The notes below the pieces were generated by a model. It was given only the letters and a program-made list of their open reading frames with translations, had not been told where the DNA came from and searched no databases. Source: Rhodococcus ruber (GTDB taxonomy: Bacteria; Actinomycetota; Actinomycetes; Mycobacteriales; Mycobacteriaceae). Taken from it: a stretch of 64,000 nt of DNA. The position numbers were made by a program, and so were the translations under genes. Location of the stretch: contig NZ_JAPWIJ010000002.1 of NCBI RefSeq assembly GCF_027270735.1, positions 310,001 through 374,000 of the forward strand, given 5' to 3'. Of the stretch, positions 45,454-53,879 are shown piece after piece; positions within the stretch are counted from its first letter, which is position 1; each line of letters opens with the position of its first letter.

Positions 45454-45591
45454 GCGGACCGGCCGCGTATTCGATTCTTCCGTAAACCTGCCACGATGGA
45501 TTTCCATCGTCCGGTGCAGGTGCGAGGCCGAAAGTCGGAGTTCGTACCTCGAATGCACCCGCACAGTCGACGCTACGCGCTTTCGTCCCGC

Positions 45592-45864
45592 CTATGTGGT
45601 CCTGCGACGCAGGCGTGCTGCCTTCATCGCCTCGGCGACCATCGATCGTGCAACCACAGCGATCTTTTCGTGCTCGGTCCGACTGATCCCTCGAAGTTGG
45701 TCGTACCCCTCGGTACCGCTGCATCCGGTTCTACTGATCAAGATGCCGATGGCTTGATCGATCACCGCTCGACTGCCAAGTGCCTTCTCCAGCTGGTCCG
45801 TCACTTGCACTGCGCTGTCCAGCACGATCGCATTTCGAACCGAGATCGCCGCAGGAACATTCAT
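45592..45864 (-). CDS. Small ANTAR-domain protein
   Basis: 90 aa from ATG 45864; GTG 45888 would add eight residues but lies inside the inverted repeat at 45887-45909. ALGSRAVIDQAIGILISRTG and KIAVVARSMVAEA are the three-helix ANTAR pattern. There is essentially no sensor domain, so it should act as a single-domain RNA-binding antiterminator or as a partner of another sensor. Confidence 0.68.
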   Translation of the reverse strand: MNVPAAISVRNAIVLDSAVQVTDQLEKALGSRAVIDQAIGILISRTGCSGTEGYDQLRGISRTEHEKIAVVARSMVAEAMKAARLRRRTT

Positions 45865-45886
45865 CGCTACTCGATTCGTAGTGAGC

Positions 45887-45909
45887 ACACGTGCTGATCG
45901 AGCACGTGT
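45887..45909. promoter_or_regulatory. Perfect 9-5-9 inverted repeat before the ANTAR gene
   Basis: ACACGTGCT (45887-45895), GATCG, AGCACGTGT (45901-45909). It is 23 bp upstream of ATG 45864 on the minus strand, and could be an operator or an RNA hairpin in the leader, possibly an ANTAR target. Confidence 0.45.
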
Positions 45910-45978
45910 CTGCCCACTCGAACCCTACGGCCTATCGAACTACGCGGACGCGTCCCTCCGAGATCGGTCCAGTCATAG

Positions 45979-46989
45979 TCAGAACTCGAACACCTGACGA
46001 GCGGTGACGCGCCCACCCATGAGGTCGTCGAAGCACTCGTTCACCTCGTCCAACTTGCGCGATATTGCAGATACCGTGGTCCGTCCGGCCTCGTGCAGTG
46101 CGAACACTTCCCGTAGGTCCTTTCTCGTACCGACGATCGAACCGAGTACCGAGATTCCGCCGACCACAGTCTCGAAGATCGGGACCGGGAACACACCATG
46201 CGCGGGCATGGACACACATACCAGACGACCTCCGCGGCGCAGTGACCTGAAAGCTTGATCGAACACGCTGGGGATCACGGCCAGGACGATCGCTACGTCG
46301 ACACCACCGAGAGCCTGGATGGCTTCCACCGGGTCGGTGGTCGCCGAGTTGACGGTGTGATCGGCACCGAGTTCACGAGCGAGTTCGAGCTTCTCGTCCT
46401 CGATGTCGACCGCGGTGACGAGTCCGCCGGCGATCTTGGCGTACTGCACTGCCATGTGCCCCAGTCCACCGACACCGAAGATGGCCACGCGCTGAGCCGG
46501 CGTGACGCCACCGACCTTGACCGCCTTGTACGTGGTCACTCCGGCACAGGTCAGTGGAGCAGCGTCGAAGGAGGAGACGCCGTCGGGTACGCGAACGACA
46601 TACTTCGCATGTGCCACAGCGTATTCGGCGTATGCCCCGTCGACGGAGTAGCCGCTGTTCTGTTGCTTCTCGCACAGTGTCTCCCAACCGGACACACAGT
46701 GATCGCATTCGCCGCACGCCGAACCGAGCCACGCGATCGCGACCCGCTCACCGATTCGATCCGTCGACACCTGCGACCCGACCGCCTCGATCACTCCGAC
46801 GCCTTCGTGTCCGGGAACGAACGGCAGGGTCGGCTTGGCCGGCCAATCCCCCTGCGCAGCATGGATATCGGTGTGACAGACCCCGCAGGTCTCCATCTTC
46901 ACCAGCACCTGCTCGGGCGCGGGCTCCGGGATCGGGATGTCCTTGACGACCAGGGGTCCGCCGAACTCGGTGACAACAGCAGCTTTCAT
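45979..46989 (-). CDS. Zinc-dependent alcohol dehydrogenase
   Basis: 336 aa from ATG 46989 with GGAGGAAA upstream. Catalytic zinc ligands in CGVCHTDIH and GHEGVGVIE; structural zinc Cys in CGECDHCVSGWETLC; NAD-binding GVGGLGHMAVQYAK. It matches the class of propanol-preferring AdhP/AdhT enzymes. It interconverts alcohols and aldehydes with NAD and could reoxidise NADH when oxygen is low. Tandem DosR-like boxes lie 93-127 bp upstream. Confidence 0.9.
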   Translation of the reverse strand: MKAAVVTEFGGPLVVKDIPIPEPAPEQVLVKMETCGVCHTDIHAAQGDWPAKPTLPFVPGHEGVGVIEAVGSQVSTDRIGERVAIAWLGSACGECDHCVSGWETLCEKQQNSGYSVDGAYAEYAVAHAKYVVRVPDGVSSFDAAPLTCAGVTTYKAVKVGGVTPAQRVAIFGVGGLGHMAVQYAKIAGGLVTAVDIEDEKLELARELGADHTVNSATTDPVEAIQALGGVDVAIVLAVIPSVFDQAFRSLRRGGRLVCVSMPAHGVFPVPIFETVVGGISVLGSIVGTRKDLREVFALHEAGRTTVSAISRKLDEVNECFDDLMGGRVTARQVFEF

Positions 46990-47081
46990 GGTGGATTTCC
47001 TCCAACTATCGGAACCAATGCCGTTCTCGACCATCGAGCAATGCACACTGTGATGGTCGGCGCTGCGGCATTCGGCATGTA

Positions 47082-47116
47082 GGGCCGGAAGTCACCACCG
47101 GTTCGGGACGTCTCCC
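47082..47116. promoter_or_regulatory. Tandem DosR-like boxes between adh and DUF1003 genes
   Basis: GGGCCGGAAGTCACC (47082-47096, reading left as GGTGACTTCCGGCCC) and TTCGGGACGTCTCCC (47102-47116), centres about 20 bp apart. They lie 93-127 bp upstream of adh and about 127-161 bp from the DUF1003 start on the other side. Confidence 0.6.
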
Positions 47117-47242
47117 AAACGTCCGAGTGGGAGCCGAAAGGACCGGGAAGCGGAGGCTTTCGACCCTGGCACTCGTCGACGACCCGGACCAGACTCGGCG
47201 CATGGCCGACGCTGCGCACTCCCGATCGAAGACCCGAAAGCA

Positions 47243-47695
47243 ATGAACCTGTGGAGAAGACACCCGGGTGTCCGAACCGGTGACGCACTGACCACCGGTG
47301 AGCGAGCGGCGGACTACGTCCGAAACGGAATGGGCTCCTGGCCCTTCGTCTTCCTGTTTCTCGGTGTGATGGCACTGTGGGCCGCCTACAACCAGAACGA
47401 CGGATTCGACCCGTACCCCTTCATCCTGCTCAACCTGTTCCTGTCGATGATCGCGGGTCTTCAGGGAGCGATTTTGCTGATTTCGGCCAAACGCGCCGAC
47501 TCTGTGAGCAGTGAGGTTGCCGTACACACGCTTTCGAACACCGCCTTACTCCAGGACATGATCGAGGCCAATACCGTCTTGACCGAATCGGTGGCGCAGC
47601 TGGCGGCCGAAATACACGAACACGTCTGCCCGTCCGCTCAGCGTCTCGGTGCAGGCACGTCTCCAAAGGTCAGGAGCCCGGTGTCCCAGCCGTGA
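47243..47695 (+). CDS. DUF1003 membrane protein
   Basis: 150 aa. Two membrane helices: SWPFVFLFLGVMALWAAYN and FILLNLFLSMIAGLQGAILL, the DUF1003 signature, then a coiled C-terminal segment (ANTVLTESVAQLAAEIHEH). The family is widespread with no proven function. It diverges from adh across DosR-like boxes and may be DosR-controlled. Confidence 0.8.
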   Translation: MNLWRRHPGVRTGDALTTGERAADYVRNGMGSWPFVFLFLGVMALWAAYNQNDGFDPYPFILLNLFLSMIAGLQGAILLISAKRADSVSSEVAVHTLSNTALLQDMIEANTVLTESVAQLAAEIHEHVCPSAQRLGAGTSPKVRSPVSQP

Positions 47696-47911
47696 GACTG
47701 GCAAGAATTTCTCGCGCCCAGTTGCACGGGAGTACCCAGTCGCCCGAAGTATCCGGCGACGGCGCCGGAGTCGGCGTGAACCAGGGCACAAGGCCCGCTG
47801 CGCACAGGGTGGTCGAGCGAGGTCTGTCGAGCTCGAACGGTGTGGACACCGGGTGGCGCAGACGGCGTCACGGGGCCAGGCGAGTCGAAACGGTGCTACC
47901 CGAGTCGATCC

Positions 47912-47925
47912 GGGACCTTGTGCCC
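47912..47925 (+). promoter_or_regulatory. DosR-like box upstream of the Rv1733c-like gene
   Basis: GGGACCTTGTGCCC matches the DosR consensus in the left half (GGGAC) and in the final CCC. It is 73 bp upstream of ATG 47998. The 302-bp gap 47696-47997 holds no convincing gene; this box is the only feature seen. Confidence 0.6.
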
Positions 47926-47997
47926 TTACGTTGCCACGGCTCGGCGTCGGAGACTCGTAGAACACAAAGACACTTCGGGCGGGAGTAGGTGGCGGCC

Positions 47998-48594
47998 ATG
48001 TTCACGGATCTAGCTCGACGGTGGTGGCGAAGGAGTCCGTGGGTTCGCAATCCCCTGATGCGGCTGCCCGACAGGATCGAACGAACGGCGGTGGCCGTCG
48101 GTATCGCGGCACTCGTGTTGCTGATTCCCATTGCCGCGACAATCGGTTCGGTGACCTACAGTGACCTGTCGCTCCGGTCGCAACAGCAACGGGCAGAGTA
48201 CGTCCGAGTCGATGCCCGTGTAGTCGACGCCGACAAATCCGCTCGGTCCGAAACCGACGGCGTCACGACGGTGGCCGGTACCGCGACCGTGCAGTGGACC
48301 GCACCGGACGGCTCCGTGCGCTCGGGAGCGACCGACGTGCCCTCGGCCCTACGAATGGGAGAGACGACTCCGATCTGGCGTGATGCAGCCGGAGACCTCG
48401 TGCGTGCCCCCGACACTGGGGCCGGTGCCGTGGTCAATGGGGTTGCCACGGCCGTGTTCGCCTGGTTTCTCGGTGCCGTTGTCATCGCTGGGCTTGTCTT
48501 GCTCATTGCGCTTGCCGGTGAACGCTCCCGAATGCAGCACTGGGACCGAGATTGGCAGCAGTTCCTCCAGGCGCGTGATCATCCCCCGCGGTAA
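47998..48594 (+). CDS. Rv1733c-like membrane protein
   Basis: 198 aa from ATG 47998; GTG 47989 is possible but too close to GGGAG. NPLMRLPDRIERTAVAVG leads into a helix (LVLLIPIAATIGSVTY); an extracytoplasmic domain of about 90 residues follows (TVQWTAPDGSVRSGATDV, IWRDAAGDLV), then a second helix and a Trp-containing tail. The layout and the NPL-DRxE start match M. tuberculosis Rv1733c, itself a DosR-regulon membrane protein of unknown function. The box at 47912 supports shared control. Confidence 0.75.
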   Translation: MFTDLARRWWRRSPWVRNPLMRLPDRIERTAVAVGIAALVLLIPIAATIGSVTYSDLSLRSQQQRAEYVRVDARVVDADKSARSETDGVTTVAGTATVQWTAPDGSVRSGATDVPSALRMGETTPIWRDAAGDLVRAPDTGAGAVVNGVATAVFAWFLGAVVIAGLVLLIALAGERSRMQHWDRDWQQFLQARDHPPR

Positions 48595-48658
48595 CGCCGT
48601 CGATCATTCGCTCCGACGACGACAACGCTCGAAAAGTGCCGACAGAGAAGACGATGAC

Positions 48659-48859
48659 ATGACCGATCTCGACACCGAGTTCCGCTCCGCTGGTATCGAC
48701 TACGAGCGTGCGCTCATGCGTAGCCCGTTGGCTGCACAACTGCGTGTGGTCCATCGTCGAATCCAGGTGATGATGATCGAGCAGGGAGCTCTGCACCCTC
48801 GAGACCTCGTTGCGTCGGCACTGCCGTCGAGTCGATGCCCCACGCTGAACTCTGCCTGA
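48659..48859 (+). CDS. Small hypothetical protein
   Basis: 66 aa from ATG 48659. Mostly helical and charged (DYERALMRSPLAAQLRVVHR), no membrane segment. It sits between the Rv1733c-like gene and the antiporter on the same strand, so it is probably part of that transcript. Not recognised. Confidence 0.45.
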   Translation: MTDLDTEFRSAGIDYERALMRSPLAAQLRVVHRRIQVMMIEQGALHPRDLVASALPSSRCPTLNSA

Positions 48860-48874
48860 CGTCGTCGCGGTCGC

Positions 48875-50035
48875 ATGACCTTCGAGACGCTTGCCCTGTG
48901 TGCCGCAGTGGGATTGTTCGGCCCACTGCTGGCGCTGCCGCGCGGGCTCCGGATACCCGTCGTCATCGGAGAACTCGTCGCCGGAATCGCTTTCGGCCAC
49001 ACCGGCTTCGGCGTCATCGATCCGAGTGAACAGACACTGAGCTTCCTGGCGCAGGTGGGGTTTGCACTGGTCATGTTCGTGGCCGGCAGCCAGGTTCCCA
49101 TTCGTGACCCGCGACTGCGCATCGCTCTCGGAGTCGGTGCTGCGCGCGCGGTGACCGTCGGGCTGCTGGCAACCGCGCTCGGCTGGGTCGTCTCCGCTGC
49201 ATTCGATGCACCTCACCTCGGTCTGTACGCGGTATTGATGGCGTCGTCCTCGGCCGCCGTCATCATGCCGATCGTCGAGTCCACCACTATGACCGCACCC
49301 GGCCTGATGGCCCTGCTGCCGCAGATCGCGCTCGCAGACGCGGTCTGTATCGTCGCGCTGCCCCTCGTGGTCGATCCACCGCGCGCCGTTCCCGCCGCGC
49401 TCGGATCGGCAGCGGTCATCGCCGCTGCCGCGCTGACATTCGTTGTCCTGCGACACTTCGACATCACGGGACTGCGCCGCCGAATCCACCACGTCTCTGC
49501 CCAGCGCAAGCTCGCGCTCGAATTGCGCCTCAACCTGGTTCTGCTGTTCGGCCTCGCAGCCCTCGCTGTCCACACTCATGCATCGGTGATGCTGGCCGGC
49601 TTCGGCTTCGGGCTCGCCGTCGGTGCCATCGGAGAACCGCGACGCCTCACGAAGCAACTGTTCGCCATCACCGAAGGTTTTCTGGGGCCACTGTATTTCG
49701 TCTGGCTCGGCGCGTCACTGGACTTACGCGCCCTGGGCGACCATCCGGACATGATCGTGCTGGGCCTCGCATTGGGGTTCGGTGCCATCGCGGTGCACGG
49801 TGCCATGCGCCTGACCGGCCAACCCGTCGGACTCGGGATACTCGCGGCAGCCCAACTCGGCGTTCCGGTTTCGGCCGTGACACTCGGCGCGCAGAGCGGC
49901 GTCCTGGCTCCCGGTGAGGGCCCTGCCATCGTGCTCGGAGCCCTGGTGACCATCGCGGCAGCGGCCGCCGCATCTCGGCTGGCGCTCGTCGTCCTGCGTG
50001 ACCCTGCGGGCCCGAGGGCGGCGCAAGGCATTTGA
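48875..50035 (+). CDS. Kef-type cation:proton antiporter (CPA2 family)
   Basis: 386 aa with about 12 helices. RIPVVIGELVAGIAFG is the usual start of Na+/H+ exchanger domains, FVAGSQVP follows, and LPQIALADAVCIVALP carries the conserved Asp of the transport site. There is no C-terminal TrkA domain, so it is shorter than KefB/KefC. It would exchange Na+ or K+ for protons. It follows the Rv1733c-like gene closely, hinting at a role in pH or ion balance in hypoxic cells. Confidence 0.82.
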   Translation: MTFETLALCAAVGLFGPLLALPRGLRIPVVIGELVAGIAFGHTGFGVIDPSEQTLSFLAQVGFALVMFVAGSQVPIRDPRLRIALGVGAARAVTVGLLATALGWVVSAAFDAPHLGLYAVLMASSSAAVIMPIVESTTMTAPGLMALLPQIALADAVCIVALPLVVDPPRAVPAALGSAAVIAAAALTFVVLRHFDITGLRRRIHHVSAQRKLALELRLNLVLLFGLAALAVHTHASVMLAGFGFGLAVGAIGEPRRLTKQLFAITEGFLGPLYFVWLGASLDLRALGDHPDMIVLGLALGFGAIAVHGAMRLTGQPVGLGILAAAQLGVPVSAVTLGAQSGVLAPGEGPAIVLGALVTIAAAAAASRLALVVLRDPAGPRAAQGI

Positions 50036-50107
50036 GTGTTTCGAGTTACCCGAGGTGGGGAATGTGGGTCGTGGAACGATCGGCACGACGCGAAACGGAT
50101 CACGACG

Positions 50108-50416
50108 ATGACAGATGACCAGGTCTGGCGCCTCAAGGGTGCGTGCATCGACGACATGGATGCCTACGACTCGCAGCAGCTCCCCCGCCATGGACGCAAA
50201 CGCGCAGAAAAGGCATGGCGCCTGTGCGCCGATTGCCCGGTGTTGCGTAATTGCGCTGAGCAAACGGCGCGCGATATCGAGTCGGGTCGCATTCCGGTCG
50301 GCGTTGTCGTCGCCGGTGCCGCGTACCACGACAATGCGAGCAACGGTCGCCGGACCGATGCGTACCGCACTCTCGAGTTCTTGATCGGTCGACCGCTCTC
50401 CAACCCTGCCGCCTGA
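50108..50416 (+). CDS. WhiB-like iron-sulfur protein
   Basis: 102 aa from ATG 50108. Four Cys in the Wbl pattern: GACIDD, then CADCPVLRNC (C-x2-C-x5-C). The usual G[V/I]WGG turn is replaced by VGVVVAG, lacking the Trp. Wbl proteins bind a 4Fe-4S cluster, sense oxygen or NO, and usually act with the principal sigma factor. Placement beside the DosR-box region suits a redox role. Confidence 0.75.
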   Translation: MTDDQVWRLKGACIDDMDAYDSQQLPRHGRKRAEKAWRLCADCPVLRNCAEQTARDIESGRIPVGVVVAGAAYHDNASNGRRTDAYRTLEFLIGRPLSNPAA

Positions 50417-50551
50417 TCACGCAGTCGTTCGATAACGCTGCGGTCACGGAAAGCTGCGAATTCGGTAACGCCAACAGCTCTGTTCGACGCGAATTCGGTG
50501 TGTCTTCTCGCGCCTGACCTGCGTCGGAGCAGGGTGCGCAACAATGCTTCC

Positions 50552-50773
50552 ATGACCGCAGCGCACGTAACCCACTTCGGGCTGCCGGACGATGTTCGGA
50601 CGGCACTCTCGCAGAGGGCACCGATAGAACAGGCCAAAGGAATGCTGATGGCAATACATCGCATCACCGCCGACGCGGCGTTCGATCTGCTCGTCGACCG
50701 ATCGCAAAGCACCAATCGAAAGCTTCGCGATATCGCGCAAGAATTGGTGGACAAGGCCTCGACCGAACGGTGA
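50552..50773 (+). CDS. Minimal ANTAR-domain protein
   Basis: 73 aa from ATG 50552. RAPIEQAKGMLMAIHRITADAAFDLLV and NRKLRDIAQELVD are a complete ANTAR three-helix bundle with almost nothing else. It should bind RNA as an antiterminator, possibly using a separate sensor. Third ANTAR gene in about 6 kb. Confidence 0.75.
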   Translation: MTAAHVTHFGLPDDVRTALSQRAPIEQAKGMLMAIHRITADAAFDLLVDRSQSTNRKLRDIAQELVDKASTER

Positions 50774-50917
50774 GTGTCAGGGCGACCCCGCACGCTGTTG
50801 TTTCAACGCACGGGGCCTGAGCAATGTGGCAGTCCGGACTACTTCATCACCTGCTGTGCCGTATGCCCTGCCATGGCCGCCCGAAACATCCCACCCGGTG
50901 ACGCCATCACGTGTGTG

Positions 50918-52147
50918 TCAGAAACGCGCGAGAATCGCACGCGCACAACGGACTACAGTGGCTCGATCGTAGGACATGACGTAGTCGAATTCACGGTCTG
51001 CGTCGGCTTCGCCGCGGTGCAGGTCTATGGCGGCCAGCACTCCGCAGAAGTGCGGCCCGAGCACAACCACGTTCCACTCCTCGACGAGCGAATCCACCGG
51101 GTCGAGCGGTGCATGGACGATGCCGCCCTCTTGTACGTATCCCATGCCAACGCCGTACACGCCGGCGTACGAGATCTGCTCGGCCATCGACACCCAGCGC
51201 GCACGGCTGGTCGGAGTGAAGTGTTCGGCCCTCTGAAAGGTGCCGAGTACCAACGTTTCCGGTCCTGCAGATGCAGCCTGCATCTCGAGGGAGGTGCTCA
51301 TCGCTACGAGAAGGCGCTTGGTACTTCGCGTGGCGATCTTGCCCGATGACGCGATGGCGTACGGCGATTCGAGAGCGACCGCGGGAGTACTCCAGGTGGG
51401 GAACGGAGGCATCACCTCGGCAGCGTCGGCCGGAAGTTCCTCGGTCGTCTGCGCGGCCGGGTACAGCTCGCCCACCCCGTACGTCGCACCGAGTCCCAGT
51501 GCGCGGCTCCGATGCAGCGGCGTGTCGACTCCGCTGGCGACGACAACCGCGCCCGTTCGTTCCACCTGAGCAGACACTGCATGGGCGGTTCGCGCGGTGG
51601 ACAGATCGGGGCGGGTGGACACCATGGTTCCCGCGAGGATGATCACGTCCGGTTCGATGAGCGGGAGCAGCGTCATCGATTGAGGCCGACGACCGACATC
51701 GTCGACGGCGACCACTTTGCCGTCGCGCCGGGCCTTGTCGATCGCCGCGAGAGTGCGAGCCGGGCTGTCCACGAGCGCCGCTTCGGTGACGACGACGATA
51801 TCGCGGCGGAGTTGCTCTTCGGTAGCGGAGTCGATGGCAGCGAGCGAGTCGACATCCATCGAGACGAGCATCGGCAGTCGCACCGACTGCTCCAGTCGAG
51901 CGACTCCCCATGCCAGCGCGTCGAGCTCACGCTTGGCGTCCATGGCCCTCGCCGCGCGCTTGAGTGCGTCGGCCGAGGCAAGGGGGCCGTTCTCGGGCCC
52001 GCGCAGCTGCACTTCGATCGCTGCGAGCGCGCCGTTGTCCAGCCGACAGACCGGGGCGAAATACGGCTGCACCGTCAACTCTCCCGTGTCCGTGTCGACT
52101 GCGGATCCTGCTTCGGCCAGCGCGAACGTCACACCACAGTTTGACAC
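50918..52147 (-). CDS. Degenerate EAL plus DICT sensory domain protein
   Basis: 409 aa from GTG 52147. An EAL-like barrel spans about 20-255: AIEVQLRG replaces EALLR, VVAVDDVGRR keeps the DD pair, but the Lys strand reads PDVIILAG and the late catalytic Glu is lost (VVVASGVDTP). C-terminal residues about 265-405 match DICT: VLGTFQRAEHFTP and VVVLGPHFCGVLAA. It probably binds rather than cleaves c-di-GMP, or has become a scaffold. A diguanylate cyclase gene lies at 53916-55025. Confidence 0.72.
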   Translation of the reverse strand: MSNCGVTFALAEAGSAVDTDTGELTVQPYFAPVCRLDNGALAAIEVQLRGPENGPLASADALKRAARAMDAKRELDALAWGVARLEQSVRLPMLVSMDVDSLAAIDSATEEQLRRDIVVVTEAALVDSPARTLAAIDKARRDGKVVAVDDVGRRPQSMTLLPLIEPDVIILAGTMVSTRPDLSTARTAHAVSAQVERTGAVVVASGVDTPLHRSRALGLGATYGVGELYPAAQTTEELPADAAEVMPPFPTWSTPAVALESPYAIASSGKIATRSTKRLLVAMSTSLEMQAASAGPETLVLGTFQRAEHFTPTSRARWVSMAEQISYAGVYGVGMGYVQEGGIVHAPLDPVDSLVEEWNVVVLGPHFCGVLAAIDLHRGEADADREFDYVMSYDRATVVRCARAILARF

Positions 52148-52581
52148 GAAAAATCGACCCCCGTCCGGCGGGGGTGGATCGGTATCTCAAACCTGACTTC
52201 GGTCAATTCTTTTCGCTCCTACGACAGTGGACGACGCAGGTGTCACGAACAGCGTCGCAAGTATCTCGTTTGGGTAACGTTGCATAACGTTTCAATAACA
52301 GCCACAGCGCCGGGCGTCGACGCGTCGTCGACCGCGACAACGACGAGAAACCGGGCTGAAAACCCATGACCGAGTGGACTTTCGATGCTCGCGCCCAGTT
52401 TCATTACTATGGCGTACAACAAACGTACCGACCGTATTGTGACTTGTCACAGAGTTGAAATGAAACAATTCCGACATACGTTTCGTCGCCCTAACGTCCC
52501 TCCTGGCTACCGGAGTTCCGGTGCCACCGGCCGCCCCGAGAGGGGGCTCCGGAGCCGTTTCTGGACTTGGAGGATCGATCG
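52148..52581. promoter_or_regulatory. Intergenic region with several palindromes
   Basis: 434 bp, relatively AT-rich at 52260-52310 and 52400-52490. It contains a GC hairpin (ACCCCCG/CGGGGGT) just upstream of the EAL-DICT gene, two AACGTT palindromes 4 bp apart near 52277, and TGTGACTTGTCACA at 52438-52451, a perfect palindrome similar to a CRP site but with a 4-nt rather than 6-nt centre. The last is about 130 bp before the secreted-protein gene. Confidence 0.4.
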
Positions 52582-53091
52582 ATGACGCTCAACCCGCCGA
52601 CCCGCTCTCGTACACTCGCCGCCGTACTCGCCGCCGTTGCCATCACCGGAGCGACGGTCGGTGCCGCCAGCGCCAGTGCCGCCACCATCTCGCCTGCCGG
52701 CACCGCGTTCACTGCACCCGGAACAATCGTCGTGAGCACGCCGGCCTCGTTCGGAGTGCCGGTGAGTTGCTCCATCAACCTGATCGGTACCACCAGCGCC
52801 GACGGCTCCTCGGCTTCGATCACCGACGCCAAGATCAGCGGTTCCAATCGTCTGTGCAACCTGCCGCAGCTCAAGAACCTGCCCTGGACCCTCACCCCCA
52901 CCAGCGCCACCACCGGCGAAGTGTCCAACGTGGGCTTTTCACTGGTCGGATACAACTGCGGACCGGCCACCTTGGCCGGTTCGTTCGACAACATGACCAA
53001 CACTCTGACGTCGACCAACCAGCCGATGTCCGGTAATTGCACGGTCAACAGCCTGTCTGTCCAGCCGAATCCGGCTTTCACCCTGTCCTGA
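52582..53091 (+). CDS. Secreted protein of unknown function
   Basis: 169 aa from ATG 52582 with GGAGG at 52569-52573. A signal peptide (AAVLAAVAITGATVGAASASA) is cleaved near residue 33. The mature part is Thr/Ser/Asn-rich and likely beta, with four Cys (VSCSIN, RLCNLPQ, YNCGPA, GNCTVN) that could make two disulfides. No family recognised. The next gene also encodes an exported protein, 47 bp downstream. Confidence 0.65.
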   Translation: MTLNPPTRSRTLAAVLAAVAITGATVGAASASAATISPAGTAFTAPGTIVVSTPASFGVPVSCSINLIGTTSADGSSASITDAKISGSNRLCNLPQLKNLPWTLTPTSATTGEVSNVGFSLVGYNCGPATLAGSFDNMTNTLTSTNQPMSGNCTVNSLSVQPNPAFTLS

Positions 53092-53138
53092 CCGCTCGAC
53101 CTCGTCCGAAAACCAACCCGTAATCCGAAGGAAACCAC

Positions 53139-53858
53139 GTGAAGATCCGCAACAAGACTGTCGTCACCATGGCGGCACTGGCATCGTCTGTCGCTCTGGC
53201 AACGATGGTGGCCGCACCGGCCAACGCTGCCGACACACTGCCCATCACATTCCAGGCAGACACGACGACGCTCATCGCCAAAACCGGTCAGCCGGTGATA
53301 TTCCCGACCACCGACCTGGTCACCGACGTCGACCTGGTCGGCGGAACCGTCACCGGTTCACTTGCCCTCCCGCAGGCATCCGCCAACCTGAAGCTCGGCC
53401 CTGCAACGCTGGCCAAGTTCACCATCTCGATCATCGACGCGACCCCGGTCTCCGGCACCCTCGTCCAGGGCGGACCCGCCGAGGCACCCACGTTGGACCT
53501 CGACGTTCAGCAGAGCTTCAAGATCCGAATCGACTCGGTGAAGCCCTTGGGCATCGACACCGGATCGGCAGGATCCTCCTCGCTCGATCTGATCCCCGCG
53601 GGTGCCAACTGCGTCACCGCCGAAACCACGGCCAACCTCACCGGTTCGCTCGATGCGATCGATCTGATCCAGAACAACCAGACCGACTCACATGTCAAGG
53701 GCACCTACACGATTCCGCAGTTCAAGAACTGTGGCGCGTTCACCTCGGTGCTCAACGCAATCATCGCCGGCCCGGGTAACACCCTCGACGTGCACCTGAC
53801 CAACCCGGTCTTCGATGTCGGAACGCAGTCTGCGATCGCATCCAAGGTTGCCCGCTAG
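53139..53858 (+). CDS. Secreted beta-rich protein of unknown function
   Basis: 239 aa. Signal peptide (VVTMAALASSVALATMVAAP) ending ANA-AD near residue 31. The mature chain is rich in Thr, Val, Leu and Asp with regular alternation (VDLVGGTVTGSLALPQASAN), suggesting a beta-sandwich; two Cys near the end (GANCVTAE, FKNCGAF). Not recognised. Followed by a strong terminator. Confidence 0.68.
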   Translation: MKIRNKTVVTMAALASSVALATMVAAPANAADTLPITFQADTTTLIAKTGQPVIFPTTDLVTDVDLVGGTVTGSLALPQASANLKLGPATLAKFTISIIDATPVSGTLVQGGPAEAPTLDLDVQQSFKIRIDSVKPLGIDTGSAGSSSLDLIPAGANCVTAETTANLTGSLDAIDLIQNNQTDSHVKGTYTIPQFKNCGAFTSVLNAIIAGPGNTLDVHLTNPVFDVGTQSAIASKVAR

Positions 53859-53879
53859 AGGTAGGCAGCACACCCACCA

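Noticed and set aside
48503-49657. 384-aa minus-strand open frame
   Set aside because: Antisense to the antiporter and the 66-aa gene; no domain features.
52159-52175. GC hairpin ACCCCCG/CGGGGGT as a terminator
   Set aside because: It lies immediately upstream of a gene start, not after a gene, and has no U tract in a useful direction.
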